Part shown: one piece after another, positions 8,743 through 18,049 of the stretch
How positions within the stretch are numbered: position 1 is the stretch's first letter
How the letters are laid out: each line of letters starts with the position of its first letter
Assembly: GCA_007126515.1 (NCBI GenBank)
Contig: SLBD01000045.1
Coordinates: 1 to 39,082 of the forward strand
Direction: 5' to 3'
Source of the DNA: Kiritimatiellia bacterium
Lineage (GTDB): Bacteria; Verrucomicrobiota; Kiritimatiellia; SLAD01
Length of the DNA stretch: 39,082 nt
Position numbers and translations under genes: made by a program
Notes under the pieces: model-generated
The model's input: the letters and a program-made list of their open reading frames with translations, nothing else
The model's database searches: none
Told to the model about the DNA's origin: nothing

Positions 8743-10000
8743 TTTTCGGGTTGTGCGAGATATTGAGTTGGGCTTGAAGAATTTGCGTTTGCATAAGCTC
8801 CGCTCATTTTTGACCATGCTGGGCGTGGTCTTTGGTGTGGCCAGTGTGATTGCCATGCTGGCGGTCGGTGAGGGAGCCAATCAAGAAGCGCTGGAACAAA
8901 TTCGTCGTCTGGGCAGCAACGTGATCATCTTGCGTTCCGAGAAGCCTGTTGAGGAGACGACGGCGGCGCAGCGAGCCAGCTTCATGAGTGTCTATGGACT
9001 GACGTATGAAGATGAGTCTCGGATACGCGAAACGTTTTCGACTGTGACAAGGACTGTGCCGGCACGGATCATGCGACAAGAAGGTCGATCCGGTGCGCGT
9101 CGGATGGATTTACGCGTGGTAGGAACAACTCCCGATTGGTTTGATTTAGTCGATCGGCCCTTGTTGGCGGGGCGAGTCCTGAAACCTCGCGACATGGATT
9201 TGGCGGCCCCCGTGGTTGTGTTGTCAGAGTCGGTTGCTCGGCGATTGCTGGCTGCGGACGAAGCGACTGGTCAGAAGCTTCGGATTGGTCCGCAGGTATT
9301 TGAGGCGATTGGTGTTCTGGAAGGGGCTGGAGGCGGAGGTGGAGACCAGCGCTTGGATAGCGATGCTGATATCTACATTCCGTTGCACGTGTTTCGGGAG
9401 CGATTTGGCGAGATCCTTGTACAGCGGACAACCGGTGCGCGCCAGGTTGAGCTGGTGGAATTGCATCAAATTATTGTCGAAGTGGACCATATTTCGAACG
9501 TGGAGCAGACGGCTGCAGGGATTGAGGCAATGTTAAATCGATTTCATCCCCGCGGCGGGTACGCCATGGACATTCCGTTAGCGTTGCTGCGTCAGGCAGA
9601 AGCCACGCAGCGGACATTCAATATTGTGTTGGGATCGATTGCTGGTATCAGTCTCTTGGTGGGGGGGATTGGGATCATGAATATTATGTTGGCTTCAGTG
9701 ACTGAGCGAACGCGCGAGATTGGGGTACGGCGCGCCATCGGGGCCCGTCGACATCAAATTATTCGCCAATTTCTGATTGAAACCATCGTTTTATCATCGG
9801 TTGGAGGCTTGATCGGTATCCTGATTGGGATATCTATTCCTCGACTGATCACTCGCTTTGCGGATATGCCGACGATTGTCACGACCTTTAGCTTAATCAT
9901 GGCGGCGGGGATTAGTATGACGATTGGAATCGTCTTTGGCCTGTATCCAGCTATGCGGGCGGCGAATTTGGATCCGATCGAAGCCTTGCGCCACGAGTAG
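8735..10000 (+). CDS. MacB-type ABC transporter permease (FtsX domain)
   Basis: N-terminal LRLHKLRSFLTMLGVVFGVASVIAMLAVGEGA and C-terminal GIGIMNIMLASVTERTREIGVRRAIGARR. Overlaps the ATPase gene by 8 bp. Confidence 0.93.
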   Translation: MRSFRVVRDIELGLKNLRLHKLRSFLTMLGVVFGVASVIAMLAVGEGANQEALEQIRRLGSNVIILRSEKPVEETTAAQRASFMSVYGLTYEDESRIRETFSTVTRTVPARIMRQEGRSGARRMDLRVVGTTPDWFDLVDRPLLAGRVLKPRDMDLAAPVVVLSESVARRLLAADEATGQKLRIGPQVFEAIGVLEGAGGGGGDQRLDSDADIYIPLHVFRERFGEILVQRTTGARQVELVELHQIIVEVDHISNVEQTAAGIEAMLNRFHPRGGYAMDIPLALLRQAEATQRTFNIVLGSIAGISLLVGGIGIMNIMLASVTERTREIGVRRAIGARRHQIIRQFLIETIVLSSVGGLIGILIGISIPRLITRFADMPTIVTTFSLIMAAGISMTIGIVFGLYPAMRAANLDPIEALRHE

Positions 10001-10006
10001 TATGTC

Positions 10007-10753
10007 TTACCTACCTCGTACGCTGCCCAAACCGCCATCGACTCCCAGGATTTGTCCGGTCACCCATCTATTTGCAGGGTCAATGAACCACTCGGCTGCA
10101 GATGCGACTTCATCCGCCTCACCAATGCGGCCGAGGGGATGCATCGCTGTAGATGCCTTCAGAGAGGCTTCATTTTCAGTGATCCGAGCGGTCATGGGCG
10201 TCCGTGTCAGCCCTGGAGAGACCACATTGAAGCGAATCTTTTTAGCTGCATAGGTAGCGGCAGCCGATAATGCCAGTCCATGCAGACCGGCTTTCGCTGC
10301 AGCAATCGCTTCATGGTTGGCCAGGCCAATACGAGCGGCCACGGTGGAAAAAAATACGACAGAGCCTCCCTCCGCAGGAAAGGCTTTGGCAACGGCTCGG
10401 ACGATCGCAAAAGAAGAGGAAAGATTTACTTGCAGTGTTTCGTTCCATTCTTCATCGGTTGTCAGGTGCGCGGGTTTTAGTAGAATGGTGCCGAAGCAAT
10501 TGGCCACGCCATCCACCCGACCGTAAGCCTCAACCGTTGATTGGACAGCTGCCGCGATAGAGGCCGGATCCTCAGGTAGAGCGTGTACCGATTTGCCGTC
10601 GACCGTGTCGGCAAGGTTTCCAAGCGCTTCTTCGTTCCTTCCCGCTAACATGAGCTTCGCTCCTCGCTTGGCAAGTCGTTGACTTAATGCTGAACCAATT
10701 CCTCCATTGGCTCCAAAAATTAAGAATGCGTGGTCGTCTAAAGATGCTTGCAT
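10007..10753 (-). CDS. SDR-family oxidoreductase
   Basis: Rossmann motif IFGANGGIGSALSQRL, SDR C-terminus VTGQILGVDGGLG. Confidence 0.88.
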   Translation of the reverse strand: MQASLDDHAFLIFGANGGIGSALSQRLAKRGAKLMLAGRNEEALGNLADTVDGKSVHALPEDPASIAAAVQSTVEAYGRVDGVANCFGTILLKPAHLTTDEEWNETLQVNLSSSFAIVRAVAKAFPAEGGSVVFFSTVAARIGLANHEAIAAAKAGLHGLALSAAATYAAKKIRFNVVSPGLTRTPMTARITENEASLKASTAMHPLGRIGEADEVASAAEWFIDPANRWVTGQILGVDGGLGSVRGR

Positions 10754-10859
10754 GGCCTATCTCCCTCAGATTGAAATCGGTAGTTACTACAGGGAATGCG
10801 TCGTGCGAGAGCCGCTTTTACTGACAGGAAAGTTCCGCATCCCTGATTTCTTGCCGATT

Positions 10860-11900
10860 TCAAAGCGGCAGATTTGGCTGCACGTCGTCGACGGGAATCA
10901 AGGGGAATCCTTGCATAGCGCGTGCCCCCGCCAACCCTGCAATCATGGCGGCATTGTCGGTGCAATAGGCGAGGGGGGCGACATGGAGGTCGACTGACCG
11001 TCGCGTGCTGAGATCGTCCAATTTTTCGCGTAAGCGTAGGTTTTTGGCAACCCCGCCCACGCAGGCAACACGCTGGCAGCCTGTTTCCAACAGGGCGCGC
11101 TCAAGGCGGTCCAGTAATGCGTCAAATGCCGCTTCTTGATAGGAGGCGGCCAGATCGGGCCCTGCACCTTGTTGCTGCCAATTGGGACAATCTCGCAGGC
11201 GATAGAGGAGAGCGGTTTTGAGTCCGCTGAAGCTGAAACAAAGTTCACGGCTGTATCCGCCAAGGACGATCCCTCGGCCACCTTGTAAGCCACGGGGAAA
11301 CGAGAAACGCTGCGGATCGCCGCTTTTCGCCAATCGCTCGATTTCTGGACCGCCGGGGTACCCCAGCCCGAGAAGCGTGGCCCCTTTGTCCAAGGCCTCT
11401 CCGACCGCGTCATCGATTGTTTGGCCGAGCACAGTCACTTGCTCAATGGACTGGCAATGGGCCAGCAGGGTGTTTCCGCCCGTGACCAGTAATACCAACC
11501 AGGGGCAGTCCGGTGATGCAAGCGGCAGCTCGGAGTTGAGGTGAATCGAGTAGAGGTGCCCGGCCAAATGATTGATGCCGGTGAGTGGGCATCCGGTTCG
11601 CATCGCCAACGCCTTGGCGGCTGTGATTCCGATCAAGAGGGAGCTCGCCAGGCCGGGACCTTGCGTGACGGCAATTTGATCGAGATCCGACCAACCGAGA
11701 CCGGCTTGGTCCATAGCATCCTGGATGACAGGAGCCATGGCTTCCAGATGAGCCCGCGAAGCAATTTCGGGCACCACACCGCCATACGGACGATGACTGT
11801 CAATTTGACTGAGAACAACGTTGGAAAGCACTTCTCGTCCGTCTCGGACGACAGCTGCAGCGGTCTCATCGCAGGAAGATTCGATGCCCAGGACAATCAT
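10860..11900 (-). CDS. tsaD: tRNA N6-adenosine threonylcarbamoyltransferase TsaD
   Basis: MIVLGIESSCDETAAAVV, GGVVPEIASRAH, metal-binding NHLAGHL, GYPGGPEIERLA. Confidence 0.97.
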   Translation of the reverse strand: MIVLGIESSCDETAAAVVRDGREVLSNVVLSQIDSHRPYGGVVPEIASRAHLEAMAPVIQDAMDQAGLGWSDLDQIAVTQGPGLASSLLIGITAAKALAMRTGCPLTGINHLAGHLYSIHLNSELPLASPDCPWLVLLVTGGNTLLAHCQSIEQVTVLGQTIDDAVGEALDKGATLLGLGYPGGPEIERLAKSGDPQRFSFPRGLQGGRGIVLGGYSRELCFSFSGLKTALLYRLRDCPNWQQQGAGPDLAASYQEAAFDALLDRLERALLETGCQRVACVGGVAKNLRLREKLDDLSTRRSVDLHVAPLAYCTDNAAMIAGLAGARAMQGFPLIPVDDVQPNLPL

Positions 11901-11926
11901 GTGCAGCTACAAGCTGGAGCGGTTGC

Positions 11927-13246
11927 TTAGCGATTCGCACGGCTTGCACGCCAACCGCCGGTCTGGCCCTCGTTGTTCGCTTCGAAAATCATCACCCCTT
12001 TGAGGACATCGATGGCCCGTTCCAGTTGGGTGTCCACGGCCTCGTCTAGATCCTCGTCTTCATCAAAATCAAGCGTGGCATTTTCGGGACGCGATCGACG
12101 AATGAGGATGCGCCGCCACTCTTCCGGCTCAATGCTGACCACAATATCGGGTTCGATTCCACGCTCATCGATTACTCGTTCGCTGGGAGTGTAGTAAAGG
12201 GCTGTTGTAATTCGTAGAGCCGATCCATCATCCAAGGGAAGGACACTCTGGACAGACCCTTTGCCAAACGTTTTTTCTCCCACGAGGATGGCCCGGCGAT
12301 GGTCTTGTAGAGCGCCAGCGACAATTTCCGATGCGCTGGCGCTGCCTTCATTGATCAATACGACCATTGGAAAATCAAGCCGCGGATTGCGTTCCCGGGC
12401 CGTGTATCGTTGGCCGCGGCGGCCATCTCGGCCGCGTGTGTATACAATCAAGTTCCCTCTTGTCAGGAACTGCTGGGCCACTTCGATGGCCGAATTCAGA
12501 AGGCCGCCGGGATTGTTGCGCAAATCGAGGACCAAAGCCTCCATTCCTTGCTCTTCCAGATCAGCCAGGGCCGCGCGTAAATCGGTTGCGGTGGGATTGT
12601 TGAATTGGGTAATACGAACGTACCCAATGGAGCCGGATACGAGCTTGGCATCTTTGACGCTTTCAATGGCAATCACGGCTCGGGTGATTGTATGCTCTTG
12701 AATTTCAGAGGTTGCCGGACGGACAACTTTGATGGTCACATCTGTGTCGGGCGGTCCGCGGAGTTTACGGACGGCTTCTTGTAGGGATAATCCTTCTGTA
12801 GATTCTCCATCGATCTCAACGATATGATCGCCCGAGAGCAAGCCCGCTCGGGATCCGGGCGTGTTTTCCATTGGGGCCACGATTGTGAGGATGTTGTTGC
12901 GCATGCTGATGACGATGCCTAAGCCACCGAAATGCCCCGATGTGTCGTCCTGCATGTCGCTGAACATGTCTGGATTCAAAAAGTCGCTGTGAGAATCCAG
13001 CGATTGCAGCATTCCTCGCAGAGCGCCATGTATGAGATCCCGATATTCGGTCTGGTCCGCATTCACATAGTTGCGACGAATTTGTTCAAGAGCCGTCGTG
13101 AATAGGGTCATCTGCTCATAAATGGAGTCCGTTTCCTCGGCGGTCGCTTCCTCTGAATACAGCCGCGCCCCCACTACGAGGTTCCCCACCAGTAGCGCGA
13201 TTAGGAATATCCAACTTATATTGCGTCCAAACCCACGTGTTGACAT
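11927..13246 (-). CDS. S41-family C-terminal processing peptidase (CtpA-like) with PDZ domain
   Basis: PDZ region (GLGIVISMRNNILTIVAPMENTPGSRAGLLSGDHIVEIDG), LRNNPGGLL, GSASASEIVAGALQD and GEKTFGKGSVQ with Ser/Lys dyad. Confidence 0.95.
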   Translation of the reverse strand: MSTRGFGRNISWIFLIALLVGNLVVGARLYSEEATAEETDSIYEQMTLFTTALEQIRRNYVNADQTEYRDLIHGALRGMLQSLDSHSDFLNPDMFSDMQDDTSGHFGGLGIVISMRNNILTIVAPMENTPGSRAGLLSGDHIVEIDGESTEGLSLQEAVRKLRGPPDTDVTIKVVRPATSEIQEHTITRAVIAIESVKDAKLVSGSIGYVRITQFNNPTATDLRAALADLEEQGMEALVLDLRNNPGGLLNSAIEVAQQFLTRGNLIVYTRGRDGRRGQRYTARERNPRLDFPMVVLINEGSASASEIVAGALQDHRRAILVGEKTFGKGSVQSVLPLDDGSALRITTALYYTPSERVIDERGIEPDIVVSIEPEEWRRILIRRSRPENATLDFDEDEDLDEAVDTQLERAIDVLKGVMIFEANNEGQTGGWRASRANR

Positions 13247-13366
13247 CTTGCACTCCCGCATCTGAATCATTGACCTTGCCATGTATTCCCTTGTTCAGGG
13301 ACGCTGGACGATAGCCCACAAATCAATTCTTTGCAACCCGATTGGGAACAAGCTACAGTAGAGAGC

Positions 13367-14734
13367 ATGACCGATAAAAAAGTGTATTCAAATCGAGCAG
13401 AAGACGCCGCCGCAAGCGAGGTGGGGTCGATTTATCGTATGTCGACAGACCGGCGTAGAGGCGCATACCCGCCCCGGACTCCCGGCTCAAGTAGTCGGGC
13501 GAGCCGGAAGCCGGCTCGTCAATCGAATGTGGGGCACTCCATCTTAATTTCGCATGTCCGGACGTTTGCGTTGGTTGCCGTCTTTATGGGCGGGTTGCTT
13601 GGATTAGCCGTGTACGTGACGGGACAGGCATGGCAGCGCCACATTGCGCGAGCTCGTGATTCACGCGCTGAGTCTCGACCCGCTCCCCGCGAGACAGCGG
13701 CGGCATCGGAAGCAGGAGTTGTGGTAGACGAAGCCAGCGGCGTGCGAATTCCTCGGGCCCGAGCGGAATTGGACACCGATGCCATGCGCCGAGCCATGGT
13801 GATGCAGGCGAGAGCGGAGGCTTTACAGAAAGACGGTGAGCTTGAGCAGGCGATTGAGACCTATCGGGAAGCGTTGCGCATTTGGCCGCATTTGAGTCAA
13901 GTATGGCCGCGGAAGGGACAAATTTATTTGGAGTTAGGGCGCTACATTCAAGCCGAGCAAGCGTTCGAACGTGCCGTAGAAACAGATCCCGCGAATGTTG
14001 AGCTTCTCAATGACTTGGGCGTTGCCGTTCTTTATCAAAATCGCATTCACCCGGCTTTGGCCTTATTCGAGGCGGTATTGGATTTGGATGAGGAGTTTGC
14101 TCCGGCTCATTTTAATCGAGCGCTGGCTTTTCTGGTTCTGGATGAATATGAGTCCGCCCAGCAAGAAATTATTGCGTACTTGCAGTTGCGGCCAGATGAC
14201 CCTGTAGCCTTGAAGGAAAAAGCCTATTTACAGGCTGCTCAGATGAACTATGACGAAGCCCGCGCCACGCTGCAAAAGGCATTAGAGCACGCGCCGGAAT
14301 GGGCGGCCTTGTATATTGACGCTGCTGCGGTTGCTGCGTTGCAAGGGGATATTGAATCTGCCATCAGCTACTTGGATGCAGCAGAAGAGTGGGTGGGGCC
14401 AGATGTGATTACTCGCATTTACCAACAGCCGGCCTTTCGTTCTGTCCGGCTTTCGGAGGCAGGGTTGGATTTTCGGGAGTTGCTGGATGCACGGGATCGA
14501 TCCCGTGCGCCGGATGAAGATGCCATTGCCGCGGCATTGTTGGGTAGCGCTCCAATGCCATCTTTAAACCATCAAGGTGTGATACTGCCTGAGGAGCCAG
14601 CCGCATTGAATGCACGCCCGGACCCAGCCGTGTCCGACCCAGAATCTGATCTTCAACCGCCTGCCGTGGAGATCGAAGACCCCCTTGCAGAAGCGAGTCC
14701 CACCGAGGAGGATGTCCTTCGCGATGAAGAATGA
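13367..14734 (+). CDS. Membrane-anchored TPR-repeat protein (paralogue 1)
   Basis: TM segment TFALVAVFMGGLLGLAVYV followed by several TPR units (QAEQAFERAVETDPANVELLNDLGVA). Confidence 0.8.
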   Translation: MTDKKVYSNRAEDAAASEVGSIYRMSTDRRRGAYPPRTPGSSSRASRKPARQSNVGHSILISHVRTFALVAVFMGGLLGLAVYVTGQAWQRHIARARDSRAESRPAPRETAAASEAGVVVDEASGVRIPRARAELDTDAMRRAMVMQARAEALQKDGELEQAIETYREALRIWPHLSQVWPRKGQIYLELGRYIQAEQAFERAVETDPANVELLNDLGVAVLYQNRIHPALALFEAVLDLDEEFAPAHFNRALAFLVLDEYESAQQEIIAYLQLRPDDPVALKEKAYLQAAQMNYDEARATLQKALEHAPEWAALYIDAAAVAALQGDIESAISYLDAAEEWVGPDVITRIYQQPAFRSVRLSEAGLDFRELLDARDRSRAPDEDAIAAALLGSAPMPSLNHQGVILPEEPAALNARPDPAVSDPESDLQPPAVEIEDPLAEASPTEEDVLRDEE

Positions 14735-15836
14735 TATCTATGCATCAAGAGGGAAAGGGGGGCGATCATTGAGTTCCGAGACGGTGGGGGCTGCCAATCC
14801 TCCCGTTGAAAATGTCTGGGTACGATCTTTGCGTCGGCAGCGGATTGTGAATGGGCTCTTGCTGCTTTTGGTTTTTGTGGTCGCGGCATTACTGGTGTAT
14901 ATCGGATTCCAGCAATCAGTGCACAGCGAGCTTGAACATGGGTTTCAGGATCAAGTGGCCGTGCGATCAGGACCTCGAGATGCCCCAGATGCGAGAGGAA
15001 TTCAGATTCGGCCCTTGGCGGCTTTGCCCGGCGAGGATGCGCAGACGGGTCTGATGCTGGATGCTTTGCGGGCGGGAGAGGGATTTGACCTGGCCGGAAA
15101 TGATCTTCCCTTCCATATGGATTGGGTCAAACAGGCCACGTGGCATTTGCTGCAAGCTGAGGAAGCCCGTAGAGATGAAGACTGGTCGCGTGCTTTGGCT
15201 GAATTCGAGCGTGTCAGTCAGATGTTCCCACGAATGGCCGGCGTCCACGGCTCCAAAGGGTTGATTGAAATGCAGGTAGGAGATTATCAGGCTGCCGTGG
15301 CCTCCTTCACGGCTGCGATCCATGTAGAGGGAGCGTCCGCCCCGCTATTGAACAATCAGGCAGTGGCTTTGATCAGGCTGAATCGTTATGAGCAAGCCAT
15401 CGAGATGCTGGAGCGCGCCACACTCGCTGATCCCGAGTACACACCCGCTGCTTACAACCTGGCAGTGGCTCACGCTCGGGTAGGAAATTCGGAACAAGCC
15501 TTGGCCCGTTTCCGGGCGTATTTGCGACGTGCTCCGAATGATTTGGATGGGACGTTGGCCTTTTCCGCCTTGCTGATCGATGCGGGCGATTGGGTTGGAG
15601 CACGAGAGTTGCTGTCAATCGCAGATCGGATGGCACCAGCGACACCGCCGATTCTCTTCCGACTGGCTCAAGCGCATGCCCAAACAGGACAATTGAGAGA
15701 TGCGTTGGCCACCTTGGATCGCGCTTTGAATCGAGCCGATGCTCGACAAGCGGTTCAATGGATCGGCCGACGTGAGTTTGATCCGCTCCGCGACCAACCT
15801 GAATTCCAACGCCTGCTCGAGACGCTGGGCGATTAA
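14724..15836 (+). CDS. Membrane-anchored TPR-repeat protein (paralogue 2)
   Basis: TM segment NGLLLLLVFVVAALLVYIGF, then TPR units (AIEMLERATLADPEYTPAAYNLAVAHA). Start overlaps the preceding stop. Confidence 0.8.
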   Translation: MKNDIYASRGKGGRSLSSETVGAANPPVENVWVRSLRRQRIVNGLLLLLVFVVAALLVYIGFQQSVHSELEHGFQDQVAVRSGPRDAPDARGIQIRPLAALPGEDAQTGLMLDALRAGEGFDLAGNDLPFHMDWVKQATWHLLQAEEARRDEDWSRALAEFERVSQMFPRMAGVHGSKGLIEMQVGDYQAAVASFTAAIHVEGASAPLLNNQAVALIRLNRYEQAIEMLERATLADPEYTPAAYNLAVAHARVGNSEQALARFRAYLRRAPNDLDGTLAFSALLIDAGDWVGARELLSIADRMAPATPPILFRLAQAHAQTGQLRDALATLDRALNRADARQAVQWIGRREFDPLRDQPEFQRLLETLGD

Positions 15837-18049
15837 TCAGGAAGAATGCCCCGGATATAAAGCGGGCTGCTGGTCAATTCAATCTGCTGCCATTGGGGGG
15901 GCTGAACGACGGTTCCGTCTGCGGTTTCGATGCGATCCCAGCTTCCGGGAATCTCCATGTGGACAGGATCGGGGTGAGCGTAGGCGATCCACAGCCGCTC
16001 GCCATCCGTACGTTCGAACTCAAAGGCAAAAGTGCCTGTGGAACTAGTTCGCAATTGGATAAAGCGACTCTCCATGATCGTCCGCAGTAACTGTTGCAGC
16101 ATGGCAAACGCAGGACGCGCTCGCCAATCAGCTCCACTGCGATCATCGATGAGACCGAATCCGTGCGCCACCAGTCGCCACCAATACACTTGGTCCACAT
16201 GACCTGAACACAATGTCTGCAGGTAATATCGCACCATGTAGTGGCCATATACGTCCTCGGTGACACTGGGATTATTATATCGGGGACCTGGCACCACATA
16301 GGGCGAGCCAACGGGAGAGTACTCGCCTGTATCCAGTAACGGCCAATTGACCTCGGAGATGATCAGTCGATCACTGCAATTCGGTGACGTAACGGCTAGA
16401 GCCTTGGCCAGCGCCGCTTTATCGACGGTGCTGAAGCCGGACTGCTGATTTTCAGGAGCGCCCCGGCGATCCACATATAAGTGATGTGACAAGGCATCAA
16501 ACGACAAGACATCTCGTACCCTGTACAGAGCGCCTGCGACATATTGATATTCAAAATCAATTGCAGCCGGTCCCATTAATTTGATGGGGGATCGCTCGCC
16601 GGCAAAGGCTTGAAACGGTTCGCACAGGGCAGCGTACTCGTCCAGCGTCCAGACACCCCATTTGACGCGGTTAATCGTGTGGCCGACTTCCACCCAGTCC
16701 ACAACCCCTTGCAAAGAACCCAGCACACCGGCCACAAACGCCTGCCAACGAGCGGGGTCCAGCACGGCCCGCCGATCTTGAACCATGGCGATCGAAATCG
16801 GATATCCCGCTGAATGAAGCATGTGAATGATATCGATGAGATAATTCCACTCTTGCTCGGTTTCGTGATGATAGAAGCGGATGAGCAGAGGGCACGTACC
16901 CAGTTTTTGTAACCAAGCCCATTCCCGTTCCCATGTGGCAGGGCGAGGATGGATGGTCATGCCTATGCGATTTTGCATGGCAAGCGTCGATGCAAACGAT
17001 GTTGTCTGTAGGTGCCGATAGTGGCGATGCGCAGGTGCAATCATCCGGGCTGTGGCGGCGGCAATTCGCACGGCATTGCTCCGTGGATAGAGCTGCTTCT
17101 TCTCACGTCGCATCAAGGTGCTGACCGCTTGTCCAGACCGCTCGTCCCAAATCCAGAGATCTTGGGTGGGCGGATAGACTCGTTTTGGATCTTTGCCTTC
17201 TTGACGTTGTCGATGCGTGCGGATGGGGTGTCGCCAAGCGCGAGAAGCGGTATGCCGGGCAAACCGACGGCGGTAGCGATCTTCGTATTCATTAAACTCG
17301 TCCGGCACCGGCGTGTCGCCAAAATACATGGCCTTGAAGACGCGCAAGAAGTCTGAGGGTAAATGAATGCGCGATAGATCACGTGCGCGCTGATCGAGAG
17401 ACAGGGTGGGGGCGAATCGCATCCGGTTGAGGTCAATGAACATGACATCCCCCCACGCAGAGGGCCCGTGGCGACGCAACATGATGTTCTGATTGCCCAA
17501 ATCGCCGTGCAAGGCACCGGCCTCATGCAGCCGGGCAATGGCAGTGGCCACAGACTGCATCAGATTCATGACGAGTTCGCAAATCGGTTCGTGGTTGTAT
17601 AAATGAATCAGTTCCCGGCGAAATGAACTGAGATTGTCTTCATGGAGGGAGATAAAAAAACTCTCTTCCAGCCGAGTCCCTTGCCAACGTTCCAGGCAGG
17701 CAACGGGGCGAGGTGTGCCGAGACCATGACGCAGTAAATGGCACGCGGCGAGAAACGAGCGTTTGGCCTTGCTGCCGCGGCGTTGATCTACCTGATCTTT
17801 CCAGCCCGACTGTGGACCAAATGCTTTGACGACGAGATCATGATTGGCATGTTGCAGGCGAAGGACTCGGTGCCGACCTTCCTTGAGAACGACGGCACTC
17901 GCGGAATCGGGCGGATAACCAGACAACCATTCTCGCACTTCTTGGTTTTGGGAAAACTCTGCTGCAATCCAGCCGCTGTATGCGCCCACATGGATGGCTT
18001 CCACGGATGGATCAGTCGGGGGCAGGGTGTGCAGGTTCGATTGCGTCAT
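15833..18049 (-). CDS. Fusion: N-terminal lipopolysaccharide-kinase-like (Kdo/WaaP/InaA) domain plus C-terminal glycoside-hydrolase-like TIM-barrel domain
   Basis: Kinase-like IARLHEAGALHGDLGNQNIMLRRHG and DVMFIDLNRMRF. C-terminal TIM-barrel-like strands (WVEVGHTINR, DALSHHLYVD, LIISEVNWPLLDTGEYSP). Confidence 0.75.
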   Translation of the reverse strand: MTQSNLHTLPPTDPSVEAIHVGAYSGWIAAEFSQNQEVREWLSGYPPDSASAVVLKEGRHRVLRLQHANHDLVVKAFGPQSGWKDQVDQRRGSKAKRSFLAACHLLRHGLGTPRPVACLERWQGTRLEESFFISLHEDNLSSFRRELIHLYNHEPICELVMNLMQSVATAIARLHEAGALHGDLGNQNIMLRRHGPSAWGDVMFIDLNRMRFAPTLSLDQRARDLSRIHLPSDFLRVFKAMYFGDTPVPDEFNEYEDRYRRRFARHTASRAWRHPIRTHRQRQEGKDPKRVYPPTQDLWIWDERSGQAVSTLMRREKKQLYPRSNAVRIAAATARMIAPAHRHYRHLQTTSFASTLAMQNRIGMTIHPRPATWEREWAWLQKLGTCPLLIRFYHHETEQEWNYLIDIIHMLHSAGYPISIAMVQDRRAVLDPARWQAFVAGVLGSLQGVVDWVEVGHTINRVKWGVWTLDEYAALCEPFQAFAGERSPIKLMGPAAIDFEYQYVAGALYRVRDVLSFDALSHHLYVDRRGAPENQQSGFSTVDKAALAKALAVTSPNCSDRLIISEVNWPLLDTGEYSPVGSPYVVPGPRYNNPSVTEDVYGHYMVRYYLQTLCSGHVDQVYWWRLVAHGFGLIDDRSGADWRARPAFAMLQQLLRTIMESRFIQLRTSSTGTFAFEFERTDGERLWIAYAHPDPVHMEIPGSWDRIETADGTVVQPPQWQQIELTSSPLYIRGILPD

